Below are positions 5,713 to 14,439 of a stretch of 64,000 nucleotides of DNA, in pieces. The stretch lies in contig JAUNOC010000006.1 of NCBI GenBank assembly GCA_030531205.1, positions 37,553-101,552 of the forward strand. Direction: 5' to 3'. The position numbers were made by a program, and so were the translations under genes. Under the pieces are notes generated by a model that ran no database searches, was not told the DNA's origin, and was given only the letters and a program-made list of their open reading frames with translations. Each line of letters starts with the position of its first letter. Within the stretch, counting starts at the first letter, position 1. The stretch comes from Phascolarctobacterium sp. Lineage in GTDB: Bacteria; Bacillota; Negativicutes; Acidaminococcales; Acidaminococcaceae.

Positions 5713-8064
5713 ATGTATCAAGTCAAAAAGCGTGATGGGTCAAAAGGGGAATTTAATATCAACAAGATTAGTGCGGCTATTACCAAGGCCTTTGAGGCGT
5801 TGGACAAGCAGTTTCATCCCACTGTAATTGATATGCTTGCCTTGAGGGTAACTGCCGCCTTTGAGAATAAAATTCAGGACGGTTTGATTGCGGTTGAGGA
5901 TATTCAGGACTGCGTGGAGCAGGTTTTGAGTGATGGCGGTTATGCTGATGTTGCGAAGGCATACATTCTTTACCGTAAGCAACGGGAAAAAGTCCGCAAT
6001 ATTGGCGGTGCTCTGCTGAACTATCAGGAATTGGTTGACAATTACCTTAAAATTAATGATTGGCGTGTGAAGGAAAATTCCACTGTTACTTATTCCGTAG
6101 GCGGTTTGATTTTGTCCAACAGTGGTGCTATCACAGCGAATTATTGGCTTAGTGAGGTCTATGACGAGGAAATAGCAGAAGCCCATCGTTCTGCGGCTAT
6201 TCATCTTCACGACCTTTCCATGCTCACTGGCTATTGTGCAGGTTGGTCTTTGAAACAACTTATTCAAGAAGGTTTGGGCGGTGTGCCGGGGAAGATTACT
6301 TCTGCACCTGCATCCCATCTGAGCACTTTGTGCAACCAGATGGTGAACTTCTTGGGTATTATGCAAAATGAATGGGCGGGGGCTCAGGCCTTCAGTTCCT
6401 TTGACACCTATTTGGCACCTTTTGTTCGTGTGGATAAATTGAGTCAGAAGGAAGTTAAGCAGGCCATTCAAAGTTTCATTTATGGCGTGAACACTCCTTC
6501 CCGTTGGGGAACTCAGGCACCATTCAGCAATATTACTTTGGATTGGACTGTGCCTAAGGATTTGAAGGACTTGCCCTGCATTGTAGGCGGCAAGGAAATG
6601 GACTTCACTTATGGCGATTGCCAAAAAGAAATGGATATGGTGAATAAGGCCTTCATTGAAATTATGATTGAGGGCGATGCCAATGGGCGTGGTTTCCAAT
6701 ATCCGATTCCGACTTATTCCATTACCCGTGATTTTGACTGGTCTGAAACAGAGAACAACAAACTGCTCTTTGAGATGACCGCTAAATATGGTACTCCTTA
6801 TTTCAGCAATTACATCAACAGCGATATGGAGCCTAGCGATGTGCGGAGTATGTGCTGCCGTTTGCGTTTAGACCTTCGTGAATTGCGTAAGAAATCTGGT
6901 GGTTTCTTCGGCAGTGGCGAAAGCACCGGTTCTATTGGTGTGGTGACTATCAATATGCCCCGCATTGCTTATTTGGCAACGGATGAAAAGGATTTCTACA
7001 AGCGTTTGGACAAATTGATGGATATTGCCGCCCGTTCCTTGAAGACCAAGAGAACAGTTATTACCAAACTTTTGGACAGCGGGCTTTATCCATATACCAA
7101 ACGTTATCTTGGTACTTTTGCCAATCATTTTAGCACCATCGGCTTAATCGGTATGAACGAGGTGGGCTTGAATGCCAAGTGGTTGAAAAAAGATTTGACT
7201 CATGCGGAAACACAGAAATTTGCACGGGAAGTGCTTGACCACATGAGAGAGCGGCTTAGTGACTATCAGGAAAAATATGGCGACCTTTACAACTTGGAGG
7301 CAACTCCGGCGGAAAGCACTACTTATCGTTTTGCCAAACATGATAAGGAACAATATCCTAATATTATTACCGCCAATGAAAACGGTACGCCTTACTACAC
7401 CAACAGCAGCCATTTGCCTGTTAGTTATACGGAAGATATTTTCAGTGCTTTGGAAATTCAGGATGAATTGCAGACCCGCTATACTTCCGGTACGGTGTTC
7501 CATTCTTTCTTGGGTGAAAAATTGCCCGACTGGAAAGCGGCAGCAACTTTGGTACGCAAGATTGCCGAGAATTTCAAATTGCCTTATTACACCATGAGCC
7601 CGACCTACAGTGTTTGCAAAGACCATGGTTATTTGGTGGGCGAGCAGTTTGTTTGTCCTCATTGCGGACAGGCAACGGAAGTATATAGCCGTATCACAGG
7701 TTATTATCGTCCGGTGCAGAATTGGAATGACGGCAAAGCACAGGAATACAAAGACAGAAAAACCTACGATATTCCCAATTCCAAACTGCGTAGGGCAGGC
7801 ATTAGCGGCAGTCAGGTAACAGTGGAAAAGGCATTGGACAACCAAGATAAGACCATTATGCTTTTTGCTACCCGTACTTGCCCGAACTGTGCTTTGGCGG
7901 AAAAACTTTTGACACAAAAAGGTGTGGCATTCAAAAAGATTATTGCGGATGAAAACAAAGAGATGGTAGAAAAATTTGGCATTAAGCAGGCACCGACCAT
8001 GATTAGCGGCAACAAGAAAATGGTTGGGCTGGGAGAGATTAGGAAGTTTGTTGTTAGCAAGTGA
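5713..8064 (+). CDS. nrdD: Anaerobic (class III) ribonucleoside-triphosphate reductase with C-terminal redoxin domain
   Basis: 783 residues from ATG 5713, which has AAAGGAGG 10 bases upstream; an upstream in-frame TTG (5674) is ignored. Order: ATP-cone (1-95) for allosteric control, catalytic barrel with RSMCCRLRLDLR active-site Cys, zinc-type Cys pairs (VCKDHG ... VCPHCG), the glycyl-radical loop RITGYYRPVQNWN (Gly about 663), and from about residue 712 a glutaredoxin/thioredoxin-like domain with TRTCPNC. Class III enzymes make deoxyribonucleotides without oxygen; the TGYYRP loop is like NrdD2 types that take electrons from a redoxin rather than formate. A fused redoxin would supply these. 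A thioredoxin reductase gene follows 0.5 kb downstream. Confidence 0.95.
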   Translation: MYQVKKRDGSKGEFNINKISAAITKAFEALDKQFHPTVIDMLALRVTAAFENKIQDGLIAVEDIQDCVEQVLSDGGYADVAKAYILYRKQREKVRNIGGALLNYQELVDNYLKINDWRVKENSTVTYSVGGLILSNSGAITANYWLSEVYDEEIAEAHRSAAIHLHDLSMLTGYCAGWSLKQLIQEGLGGVPGKITSAPASHLSTLCNQMVNFLGIMQNEWAGAQAFSSFDTYLAPFVRVDKLSQKEVKQAIQSFIYGVNTPSRWGTQAPFSNITLDWTVPKDLKDLPCIVGGKEMDFTYGDCQKEMDMVNKAFIEIMIEGDANGRGFQYPIPTYSITRDFDWSETENNKLLFEMTAKYGTPYFSNYINSDMEPSDVRSMCCRLRLDLRELRKKSGGFFGSGESTGSIGVVTINMPRIAYLATDEKDFYKRLDKLMDIAARSLKTKRTVITKLLDSGLYPYTKRYLGTFANHFSTIGLIGMNEVGLNAKWLKKDLTHAETQKFAREVLDHMRERLSDYQEKYGDLYNLEATPAESTTYRFAKHDKEQYPNIITANENGTPYYTNSSHLPVSYTEDIFSALEIQDELQTRYTSGTVFHSFLGEKLPDWKAAATLVRKIAENFKLPYYTMSPTYSVCKDHGYLVGEQFVCPHCGQATEVYSRITGYYRPVQNWNDGKAQEYKDRKTYDIPNSKLRRAGISGSQVTVEKALDNQDKTIMLFATRTCPNCALAEKLLTQKGVAFKKIIADENKEMVEKFGIKQAPTMISGNKKMVGLGEIRKFVVSK

Positions 8065-8084
8065 TAAACTTAAGGTTTGGGTAA

Positions 8085-8138
8085 AGAACAAAGAACAAAT
8101 GTCAAAGAACAAATATGGTAAAAGGTTCCTGTGATTAA
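8085..8138 (+). repeat. Family A repeat, locus 2 left arm
   Basis: AAAGAACAAAGAACAAAT words followed by TATGGTAAAAGGTTCCTGTGATTAAAA. Its inverse lies at 8512-8580, so the pair brackets the four-helix-bundle gene. The gene's GTG and ATG start codons lie in the arm itself. Confidence 0.65.
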
Positions 8139-8511
8139 AATGTATGAGAAGAATAATCCGGCAGCAGTAAAAAGTGCTAATTTAGCAATAAAGGTTGTTA
8201 AGTTGTATAGGTTTTTGACTGAACAAAAGCAAGAGTTTATAATGTCAAAACAGGTCTTACGAAGCGGAACAAGTATTGGGGCGAATGTTAAAGAATCTTT
8301 ATATGCTCAAAGTAAAGCAGATTTTCTGGCAAAAATAAATATTGCATTGAAAGAAGCGGCGGAAACGGAATATTGGTTGGAGTTATTGTTGAATACAGAA
8401 TATATTACTCGTGAACAATTTGAGTATGTGAATTGTGAAACTAATGAAATAATTCGTATTTTGCTTGCTACGGTAAAAACGATTAAAACGAAGCAACAAG
8501 AAAAAATTTAA
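8131..8511 (+). CDS. Four-helix-bundle protein (23S rRNA intervening-sequence protein family)
   Basis: 126 residues from GTG 8131, or 123 from ATG 8140. The sequence QVLRSGTSIGANVKES, with ADFLAKINIALKEAAETEYWLELL, is the signature of the four-helix-bundle family first described from insertions in 23S rRNA genes and related to the Avd accessory protein of diversity-generating retroelements. There is no ribosome-binding site; the start lies in a dispersed-repeat arm, and the matching inverted arm follows the stop. No rRNA or reverse transcriptase is nearby. The family's biochemical role is unknown; nucleic-acid binding is likely for the rRNA-linked members. Confidence 0.85.
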   Translation: MIKMYEKNNPAAVKSANLAIKVVKLYRFLTEQKQEFIMSKQVLRSGTSIGANVKESLYAQSKADFLAKINIALKEAAETEYWLELLLNTEYITREQFEYVNCETNEIIRILLATVKTIKTKQQEKI

Positions 8512-8580
8512 ATGGTAATTTTCGCAAAGCGAAAATTGTCCTTATTTGCTCTTTATTCTTTGTTCTTTGACATTTTTTTT
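8512..8580 (-). repeat. Family A repeat, locus 2 right arm
   Basis: Contains ATTTTCGCAAAGCGAAAATT (a 20-base perfect palindrome) then TTTGTTCTTTGACA, inverse of the left arm at 8085-8138. The same segment is present in the other orientation at 33205-33260 between secA and prfB. Confidence 0.65.
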
Positions 8581-8597
8581 CAGAGAGGTATATCAGA

Positions 8598-9521
8598 GTG
8601 ATTTACGACATAATAATCATCGGCGGTGGTCCTGCCGGGCTTACGGCGGCTATCTATGCGGCGAGAGCGGGGAAAAAGGTAATAGTGCTGGAAAAGGAAA
8701 GTTTTGGGGGGCAAATAGTTTATTCCCCCATGGTGGATAATTTTCCTGCCTGCCCCCATATCAGCGGCGTGGACCTTGCCAACAAGATGACGGAACAGGC
8801 CATGGATATGGGCGCAGAACTGGAAAGTGCAGAAGTTACGGGAGTGTTCTGCACTGAAAGCGGACGCTTCGTGGTGGAAACGGATGTGGGCAACTACCAC
8901 GCAAAATCAGTTATTTTGGCAACTGGTGCCAAGCATCGTCATTTGGGTTTGCCCAATGAAGATGATTTAATTGGTAATGGTGTTTCCTATTGTGCGGTTT
9001 GCGATGGGGCATTTTATGCGGATAAGAAAGTGGCGGTTATCGGCGGTGGTAATGCCGCTTTGACAACAGCTTTATTCTTGGCAGACCGTTGTCAAGAAGT
9101 GACTATTGTGCATTGTTTGGATAATTTGCAGGCAGAAAATACTTTGGTGGAGCAGGTCAAGAACAGAAAGAATATTAACATTCTTATGAATAAGAAAGTG
9201 GGACGGTTTCTTGAAGCGGCAGGCACATTAACAGGGTTAGAGTTTACCGATACCACTACAGAACAAATAGAAACTCTTGCTGTAGAAGGGGTTTTTGTTT
9301 GTATCGGTCAGGTACCCCAGTCAGACCCCTTTGCCTTGATGGGGCTGACAGATGATTTAGGTTATTATGATTTTGACGAAACTACAACTACGAATATTGC
9401 CGGACTTTTTGTAGCCGGAGACGGCAGGGCAAAGGATGTTCGCCAGCTGACTACAGCGGTGGCGGACGGTGCAACTGCAGGACTGGCGGCAGCACAGTTT
9501 GTAACTGCTTTGCAGGGTTAA
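8598..9521 (+). CDS. trxB: Thioredoxin-disulfide reductase
   Basis: 307 residues from GTG 8598 behind AGAGAGG. The N-terminal FAD site IIIGGGPAGLTAAIYAAR, the redox-active CAVC in SYCAVCDGAFY, the NAD(P)H site VIGGGNAALTTALFLA and the C-terminal FVAGDGRAKDVRQL FAD motif are all present and in normal order. It reduces thioredoxin, glutaredoxin-like or NrdH-like proteins with NADPH. The position after nrdD, which carries a fused redoxin, suggests it could recharge that domain, although a repeat and another gene separate them. Confidence 0.93.
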   Translation: MIYDIIIIGGGPAGLTAAIYAARAGKKVIVLEKESFGGQIVYSPMVDNFPACPHISGVDLANKMTEQAMDMGAELESAEVTGVFCTESGRFVVETDVGNYHAKSVILATGAKHRHLGLPNEDDLIGNGVSYCAVCDGAFYADKKVAVIGGGNAALTTALFLADRCQEVTIVHCLDNLQAENTLVEQVKNRKNINILMNKKVGRFLEAAGTLTGLEFTDTTTEQIETLAVEGVFVCIGQVPQSDPFALMGLTDDLGYYDFDETTTTNIAGLFVAGDGRAKDVRQLTTAVADGATAGLAAAQFVTALQG

Positions 9522-9538
9522 GTTTAATAGGATTTAGT

Positions 9539-9567
9539 AAAACCTGTGTCAGTTGACACAGGTTTTT
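9539..9567 (+). terminator. Rho-independent terminator after trxB
   Basis: AACCTGTGTC, loop AGTT, GACACAGGTT then TTTTTG. Strong GC-containing stem of 10 pairs with a T-run. Confidence 0.9.
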
Positions 9568-9605
9568 TGTATTCATAATTTTGTGTAGCGAAAAAATATA
9601 TATTA

Positions 9606-9614
9606 TGGTATAAT
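9606..9614 (+). promoter_or_regulatory. Extended -10 promoter for the amino-acid ABC operon
   Basis: TGGTATAAT with a perfect TATAAT at 9609-9614, 35 bases before the start codon. A canonical -35 at 17 bases is not seen (TAGCGA), consistent with an extended -10 promoter. Confidence 0.6.
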
Positions 9615-9648
9615 ATACAAATCATTTTTTAGAAAAGGAGATGTACAA

Positions 9649-10383
9649 ATGAAAAAATTATTTGTTTTAGCTCTTTTGGGCATAATGGCTTTTGCTACAT
9701 TCACTTGCAGTGCAGCACAAAAGGTTTTGCGTGTGGGTACTGAACCAACTTTTGCACCTTTTGAATTCACTAACGAGCAAGGTGAGTTTGTTGGTTTTGA
9801 TATGGATCTTATCCGTGCGATGGGTAAGGAAGCGGGTTACAAAGTGGAAATTCAAAACATTGGTTTTGATGGTTTGATTCCCGCAGTGCAGAGCAATATT
9901 ATTGATTGTGCGGCTTCCGGTATGACTATTACCGAAGCACGTAGTAAAGTGGTTACTTTCTCCAATCCGTATTATACTGCCGGTCTTTTGGTTATGGTAC
10001 GCAAGGACAATAAGGATATTAAAAGTTATGCAGATTTGAAGGGCAAGAATATTGCCTGCCAAATTGGTACCACAGGTGAGAACAAGTCCCGTGCCGCTGG
10101 CGGAAAATCTGTAACTGCTTATAACACTAATGTTGAAGCATGTATGGAAGTGGTTAATGGTACTGCAGATGCAGTTATTAATGATGCTCCTGTAGTAGCA
10201 TTTTATTTGAAAACTCCTGCCGGCAAGAACTGCAAGTCGGTAGGTGATATTTTGGAAGCGGAAGAATATGGGTTTGCTTTCAACAAGAACAATGTTCAAT
10301 TGATTAAAGATATGAACAAGGCCCTTGCTACTTTGAAAAAGAACGGGGAATATGACAAACTTTATGCTAAATGGTTTAACTAA
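9649..10383 (+). CDS. Amino-acid ABC transporter substrate-binding protein
   Basis: 244 residues with AAAGGAG before ATG 9649. A signal peptide (about 1-24) is followed by the family-3 solute-binding signature KVLRVGTEPTFAPFEF and GFDMDLIRAMGKEAGYKVE, typical of polar or basic amino-acid binders (GlnH/ArtJ/HisJ type). A Cys at residue 22 (FTCSAA) could be a weak lipobox, so lipoprotein anchoring is possible. It heads a three-gene operon with the permease and ATPase below. Substrate specificity cannot be read from the sequence. Confidence 0.92.
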   Translation: MKKLFVLALLGIMAFATFTCSAAQKVLRVGTEPTFAPFEFTNEQGEFVGFDMDLIRAMGKEAGYKVEIQNIGFDGLIPAVQSNIIDCAASGMTITEARSKVVTFSNPYYTAGLLVMVRKDNKDIKSYADLKGKNIACQIGTTGENKSRAAGGKSVTAYNTNVEACMEVVNGTADAVINDAPVVAFYLKTPAGKNCKSVGDILEAEEYGFAFNKNNVQLIKDMNKALATLKKNGEYDKLYAKWFN

Positions 10384-10399
10384 TTTTTGATTTATACTT

Positions 10400-11056
10400 A
10401 TGGATTTTGAACTAATTTCCCAATCAATTCCCATATTGATACAAGGTGCCGCAGTAACGGTAGAGATTACTGCTATGGCAGTGTTTTTTGGATTTCTTAT
10501 CGGCGGGATTGTGTCCATAGTACGGTTGAGCAATATTTCTTTGTTGCGTAAGTTGGCTACGGTTTATGTGGACTGTATTCGTGGCACGCCGCTTTTGGTA
10601 CAGATTTTTATTGTTTATTTTGCCTTGCCGGTTGTTGTTGGTTTTCGCATTGATAAATTTGCGGCAGCGGTTATGGCTTGTTCCATTAACAGCGGTGCCT
10701 ATGTGGCGGAGATTTGTCGTGCCGGTATTCAAAGCATTGATAAAGGTCAGATGGAGGCAGGACGCAGTTTGGGGCTTACCTGGTGGGAGACCATGCGTTT
10801 TATAATTCTGCCACAGGCATTTAAGCGGATTATCCCTCCGTTGGGTAATGAGTTTATTGCCATGTTAAAGGATTCCAGTTTGGTTTCCGTCATTGGCTTT
10901 GAAGAACTTACCCGTAAGGGTCAGTTGATTATTGCCAGAACGTATGCCTCTTTGGAAATTTGGCTCTGCGTGGCTTTGATGTATTTGGTAATGGTGCTTT
11001 TGGTTGCCAGGGGCGTGGCATACTTGGAGAAGAGGTATCGCAAAAATGAAAGATAA
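10400..11056 (+). CDS. Amino-acid ABC transporter permease
   Basis: 218 residues with about five membrane segments. The EAA-type loop is [23 protein letters not shown], a close match to the HisM/GlnP family; the N-terminal [18 protein letters not shown] and [11 protein letters not shown] are also characteristic. It starts 17 bases after the binding protein, without a strong ribosome-binding site, and overlaps the ATPase gene by 11 bases. It forms the inner-membrane channel, probably as a homodimer. Confidence 0.92.
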   Translation: MDFELISQSIPILIQGAAVTVEITAMAVFFGFLIGGIVSIVRLSNISLLRKLATVYVDCIRGTPLLVQIFIVYFALPVVVGFRIDKFAAAVMACSINSGAYVAEICRAGIQSIDKGQMEAGRSLGLTWWETMRFIILPQAFKRIIPPLGNEFIAMLKDSSLVSVIGFEELTRKGQLIIARTYASLEIWLCVALMYLVMVLLVARGVAYLEKRYRKNER

Positions 11057-11786
11057 GGTAATGATTAAGATTGAAAACCTTCACAAAAAATTTGGCTCTC
11101 TCCATGTGCTGCGAGGTGTGAATTTGGATGTCCACGAAGGGGAAGTGGTGGTTATCATCGGCCCCAGTGGTGGCGGAAAATCTACTTTTTTGCGTTGTGT
11201 AAATTTTTTAGAAGAACCTACCAGTGGCAGTATTACTATTGATGGGGATACTTTGACCAGTTCCCATCATCCGAAGATTAACGAGATTCGTAGGGAAGTG
11301 GGAATGGTGTTCCAGCGTTTCAATTTGTTCCCGCATATGACTGTGTTGGAAAACTTGATGTTGGCACCTATCAAGGTTCGGAAAATTACCAAGCAAGAGG
11401 CGGAAGAAACCGCCAAATATTATTTACAAAAGGTAGGGTTGGCGGAGAAAGCTAATGTTTATCCAGACACGCTCAGCGGCGGTCAACAACAGCGGGTTGC
11501 TATTGCCAGAGCCCTTTGTATGAAGCCGAAGGCACTGCTCTTTGATGAGCCGACTTCTGCTTTGGACCCGGAAATGATTAATGAGGTTTTGGATGTTATG
11601 AAAAGTTTGGCTCTTGATGGTATGACGATGATGGTGGTTACCCACGAAATGGGTTTCGCCCGTGAAGTGGGGGACAGAGTGCTTTTCATTGAGGAAGGTA
11701 ATATTCAGGAAGAGGGCAAACCTAACGAAGTATTTGACCATCCCAAGACCGCAAGAATGAAAGAATTTTTATCAAAGATATTATGA
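11046..11786 (+). CDS. Amino-acid ABC transporter ATP-binding protein
   Basis: 246 residues from ATG 11046, chosen because AGAAGAGG lies 8 bases upstream and the protein then begins at the usual place. Walker [11 protein letters not shown]-loop [11 protein letters not shown], signature [15 protein letters not shown], Walker [13 protein letters not shown] and the switch His in VVTHEMGFA are all intact. It powers the importer. The start overlaps the permease and the stop overlaps mazG (ATGA), so all four genes are transcribed together. Confidence 0.94.
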   Translation: MKDKVMIKIENLHKKFGSLHVLRGVNLDVHEGEVVVIIGPSGGGKSTFLRCVNFLEEPTSGSITIDGDTLTSSHHPKINEIRREVGMVFQRFNLFPHMTVLENLMLAPIKVRKITKQEAEETAKYYLQKVGLAEKANVYPDTLSGGQQQRVAIARALCMKPKALLFDEPTSALDPEMINEVLDVMKSLALDGMTMMVVTHEMGFAREVGDRVLFIEEGNIQEEGKPNEVFDHPKTARMKEFLSKIL

Positions 11787-12562
11787 ACAGAGATTTTGAT
11801 ATTACTCCTTTAACAGATGTGATGCGGGTTTTGCGTGAACCTGGCGGTTGCCCTTGGGACAGGGAGCAGACCCCGAAAACCATCCGTCAGAATTTCATTG
11901 AGGAAGTTTATGAATATTTGGAAGCGGTGGATGCTGACGATGTGGCAGGTATGCGTGAGGAATTGGGAGATGTTCTGATGCAAGTTGTGTTCCACGCCCG
12001 TATGGCACAGGAGGCGGAACGCTTTGATTTGCAAGATGTTATTGACGAGGTGGTGGACAAACTTATCCGCCGTCATCCCCATGTTTTTGGCGATGTGAGT
12101 GTTGAGAATAGTGCTGAAGTGCTGAAAAATTGGGATGCTATAAAGAAAACGGAAAAGACGGACCGCAAGTCCGTTTTAGATGGTGTAACCAAAGATTTGC
12201 CGGGACTTTTGCGTGCCCACAAATTACAACACAAGGCGGCGAAGGTTGGCTTTGACTGGGAACTTCCAGAGGAGTGCCGTTTGAAGATTGAAGAAGAAAT
12301 GGCGGAAGTAGAGGAAGCCAGGGAAGAAGGCGACAAGGAACACTTGGAAGAAGAAATTGGGGACTTGCTTTTTGCAGTGGTTAATTATGCACGGCAATTA
12401 GGCGTGGAGAGTGAAGTTGCTTTGAATCGTGCCAACAATAAATTTGCCAAACGTTTCCGTTATGTGGAGAAACAGGTGGAAGCAAAGGGTGGAGATTGGA
12501 AAAAATTTACCTTACCACAATTAGATGTGTTTTGGAATGAAGCCAAGCACAAGAAGTTGTAA
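11783..12562 (+). CDS. mazG: Nucleoside triphosphate pyrophosphohydrolase MazG
   Basis: 259 residues; start ATG 11783 overlaps the stop of the ATPase gene. Two tandem MazG domains: the first with [20 protein letters not shown] and [14 protein letters not shown], the second with [10 protein letters not shown] and [16 protein letters not shown]; the EExxD/ExxD metal-binding acidic residues are present in both. It hydrolyses non-canonical or excess NTPs to NMP and pyrophosphate. Full family length. Confidence 0.93.
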   Translation: MNRDFDITPLTDVMRVLREPGGCPWDREQTPKTIRQNFIEEVYEYLEAVDADDVAGMREELGDVLMQVVFHARMAQEAERFDLQDVIDEVVDKLIRRHPHVFGDVSVENSAEVLKNWDAIKKTEKTDRKSVLDGVTKDLPGLLRAHKLQHKAAKVGFDWELPEECRLKIEEEMAEVEEAREEGDKEHLEEEIGDLLFAVVNYARQLGVESEVALNRANNKFAKRFRYVEKQVEAKGGDWKKFTLPQLDVFWNEAKHKKL

Positions 12563-12671
12563 AGTTTATTTTTCAAAATTACACAAAATTACGAAAAACA
12601 GCAAAAAGTGTAACAAATTACACGGTTTAGAGATTATTTAACTAAAAAACTTGCGAAAGTTACGTATTTAC

Positions 12672-12699
12672 TTGATTTTTTTTGTAAGTATGCTAAAAT
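12672..12699 (+). promoter_or_regulatory. HU gene promoter
   Basis: TTGATT (12672-12677), 16-base spacer, TAAAAT (12694-12699) preceded by TGC (extended -10). It gives a leader of about 85 bases. The rest of the 12563-12793 gap shows no further structure I can identify. Confidence 0.65.
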
Positions 12700-12793
12700 A
12701 GCAAGCGAAAATGTGGTGTTGAGGTTCTCAGTCGTGTAGAACTTACTATTTACCACAGACATGATGTTTTATTAAATAAAGGAGGATTTAGTC

Positions 12794-13072
12794 ATGAACA
12801 AGACAGAATTGGTTGCTGAAGTAGCAAAGAAGGCAGAATTGAGCAAGGCAGCTGCTGAAAAAGCAGTTAACGCATTCTTGCAAGCTGTAGTTACTACTGT
12901 AGCAAAGAAGAAAAAAGTTCAATTGGTTGGCTTTGGTACTTTTGAAGCTCGCAAACGTAAAGCTCGTACCGGCAAGAACCCCCGCACTGGCGCTACTTTG
13001 AAAATCGCCGCTGCTACCGTTCCTGCTTTCAAAGCTGGCAAGGCCTTCAAGGTTAAAGTTAACGGCAAATAA
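12794..13072 (+). CDS. hup: HU family DNA-binding protein
   Basis: 92 residues with AAAGGAGG upstream. It opens MNKTELVAEVAKKAELSKAA and holds the signature VGFGTFEARKRKARTGKNPR of the beta-arm that grips the minor groove, ending FKAGKAFKVKVNGK. It is a nucleoid-associated protein that bends DNA as a dimer. Codons are biased toward highly expressed choices. A terminator follows immediately. Confidence 0.96.
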   Translation: MNKTELVAEVAKKAELSKAAAEKAVNAFLQAVVTTVAKKKKVQLVGFGTFEARKRKARTGKNPRTGATLKIAAATVPAFKAGKAFKVKVNGK

Positions 13073-13085
13073 TCTTGGCTGATTT

Positions 13086-13120
13086 ATACCCGGTCGTTAC
13101 TCGACCGGGTATATTTCTTT
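13086..13120 (+). terminator. Terminator after HU gene
   Basis: ATACCCGGTCG, short loop, CGACCGGGTAT then ATTTCTTT. GC-rich stem 14 bases after the stop codon. Confidence 0.85.
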
Positions 13121-13136
13121 AATGGGGAAGAATTAA

Positions 13137-13457
13137 ATGGACGAGCATGTAGCCAAAAGAAGAATTTTTTTGAATGAGCAATTATTAGAGATTATTATTT
13201 TCGCATTGTTTGTGGTGTGTCTTGCGGCAGTCGGCCGGCAGGCATATCGTTGGTATGAATTAAAGGCGGAAACAAATGCCATAAAAGGCAGAATAGAGGT
13301 TCTGCGTCAGGAACAACAAAGATTGGCAGAAGAACAGGCAAAATTGCATACTCATGAATATGTAGAAAAAATAGCCCGTGAAGAATATAATATGGTAGGG
13401 AAAGATGAGATGCCTGTATTCATAGTGGAAGAAGAAAAATCTAAAAAAAGAAAATAA
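13137..13457 (+). CDS. Septum formation initiator DivIC/FtsB-like protein
   Basis: 106 residues: short basic cytoplasmic head, one membrane segment (about 16-37, LLEIIIFALFVVCLAAVG), then a coiled coil (ELKAETNAIKGRIEVLRQEQ and onward) and HEYVEKIAREEYNMVGKDE, the conserved end of the DivIC domain. It is part of the divisome bridge with FtsL/FtsQ-type proteins. Its position upstream of tilS-hpt-ftsH is the usual Firmicute order (divIC-tilS-hpt-ftsH). Confidence 0.9.
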   Translation: MDEHVAKRRIFLNEQLLEIIIFALFVVCLAAVGRQAYRWYELKAETNAIKGRIEVLRQEQQRLAEEQAKLHTHEYVEKIAREEYNMVGKDEMPVFIVEEEKSKKRK

Positions 13458-13473
13458 TCAAAAGTTGAGATAA

Positions 13474-14433
13474 ATGATGAATGTGGTGTGGGAACTAAAA
13501 AAATACTTGTCCCCTGCAAGGTATGTGCTTGCCCTGTCCGGCGGTGCGGATAGTGTGGCGTTGGCATTGGCTTGCGAACAGTTACAGCAGGAAAACAGTG
13601 ATTATGAATTTGTGGCTGTTCATGTGGAGCATGGCTTGCGTGGGGAAGAAGGCATTAGGGATAAGCAGTTTGTAGAAGATTTTTGTCAACAACATAATTT
13701 GGAATGTATTGTTAAATCAGTAGATGTGCCCGGACGGGTCAAATTGTCAGGGCAGAGCGTGGAAGAGGCAGCCAGGGATTTACGTTATCGGGCATTGATG
13801 GATGTGGCTTTGCAAAAAGCGGCAAAAAAAATTTTGACCGCCCATCATGCCAATGACCAGGCGGAAACAGTGATTTTGCGTTTGGTAAGAGGGGCAGGCA
13901 GCAGAGGGTTGGGGGCTATGCAACGGGATAACGGATTTGTGGTTCGGCCTCTTCTTGATTTTACCAAGTCAGAATTGGTAAAATATTGTGAGGAGCATCA
14001 GGCAAAATGGGTTGAGGACAGCACCAATAAAGATTTGGAATATCGGCGTAATTATGTACGTCAGGAGATTATGCCGCTTTTGGAAAAACTTAATGCCAAT
14101 GTGGTGAGCACTCTTTGTCAAACTGCCAATGCTTTACAGGAAGACGACAATTATTTAAGCACTTTGGCAGAACGCTTGGGGAAGAAGATTATCGTTGAGG
14201 ATGAACTGCTTACGACTGATTGGCATTTATATCCTTTACCGGTCCGCAAAAGAGTGCTGTTCCGTTGGTTGGGAAAATTGGGCTTGCAACCCACCAGTCA
14301 GCATATAGAAAGTTTGGAAAAATTGATTGCTACAGGTACAACGGGCAAGGAATTGGCGTTGCCAGGTCTTACGTTAAGATATGCTTATCGTAAGGTTTAT
14401 GCCCTGCGGGATGTTTTGCATATTCGTCATTAG
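13474..14433 (+). CDS. tilS: tRNA(Ile)-lysidine synthetase
   Basis: 319 residues. The PP-loop ATP-binding motif ALSGGADSVALAL is near residue 20, followed by HVEHGLRGEE and AHHANDQAETVILRLVRGAG, all diagnostic for TilS, which converts C34 of the AUA-reading tRNA-Ile to lysidine. It is shorter than B. subtilis TilS (about 470) and lacks the usual C-terminal domain, ending soon after the substrate-recognition middle domain; the stop is followed at once by the hpt ribosome-binding site, so no frameshift is apparent. Essential in most bacteria. Confidence 0.93.
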   Translation: MMNVVWELKKYLSPARYVLALSGGADSVALALACEQLQQENSDYEFVAVHVEHGLRGEEGIRDKQFVEDFCQQHNLECIVKSVDVPGRVKLSGQSVEEAARDLRYRALMDVALQKAAKKILTAHHANDQAETVILRLVRGAGSRGLGAMQRDNGFVVRPLLDFTKSELVKYCEEHQAKWVEDSTNKDLEYRRNYVRQEIMPLLEKLNANVVSTLCQTANALQEDDNYLSTLAERLGKKIIVEDELLTTDWHLYPLPVRKRVLFRWLGKLGLQPTSQHIESLEKLIATGTTGKELALPGLTLRYAYRKVYALRDVLHIRH

Positions 14434-14439
14434 GAGGTT

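Noticed and set aside
5740..8112. Two long minus-strand open frames opposite nrdD
   Set aside because: Antisense to a conserved protein in the frame that mirrors codon bias; no start signals and low-complexity translations.
8131..8511. Four-helix-bundle gene as part of a 23S rRNA intervening sequence
   Set aside because: No rRNA sequence flanks it; both neighbours are nrdD and trxB.
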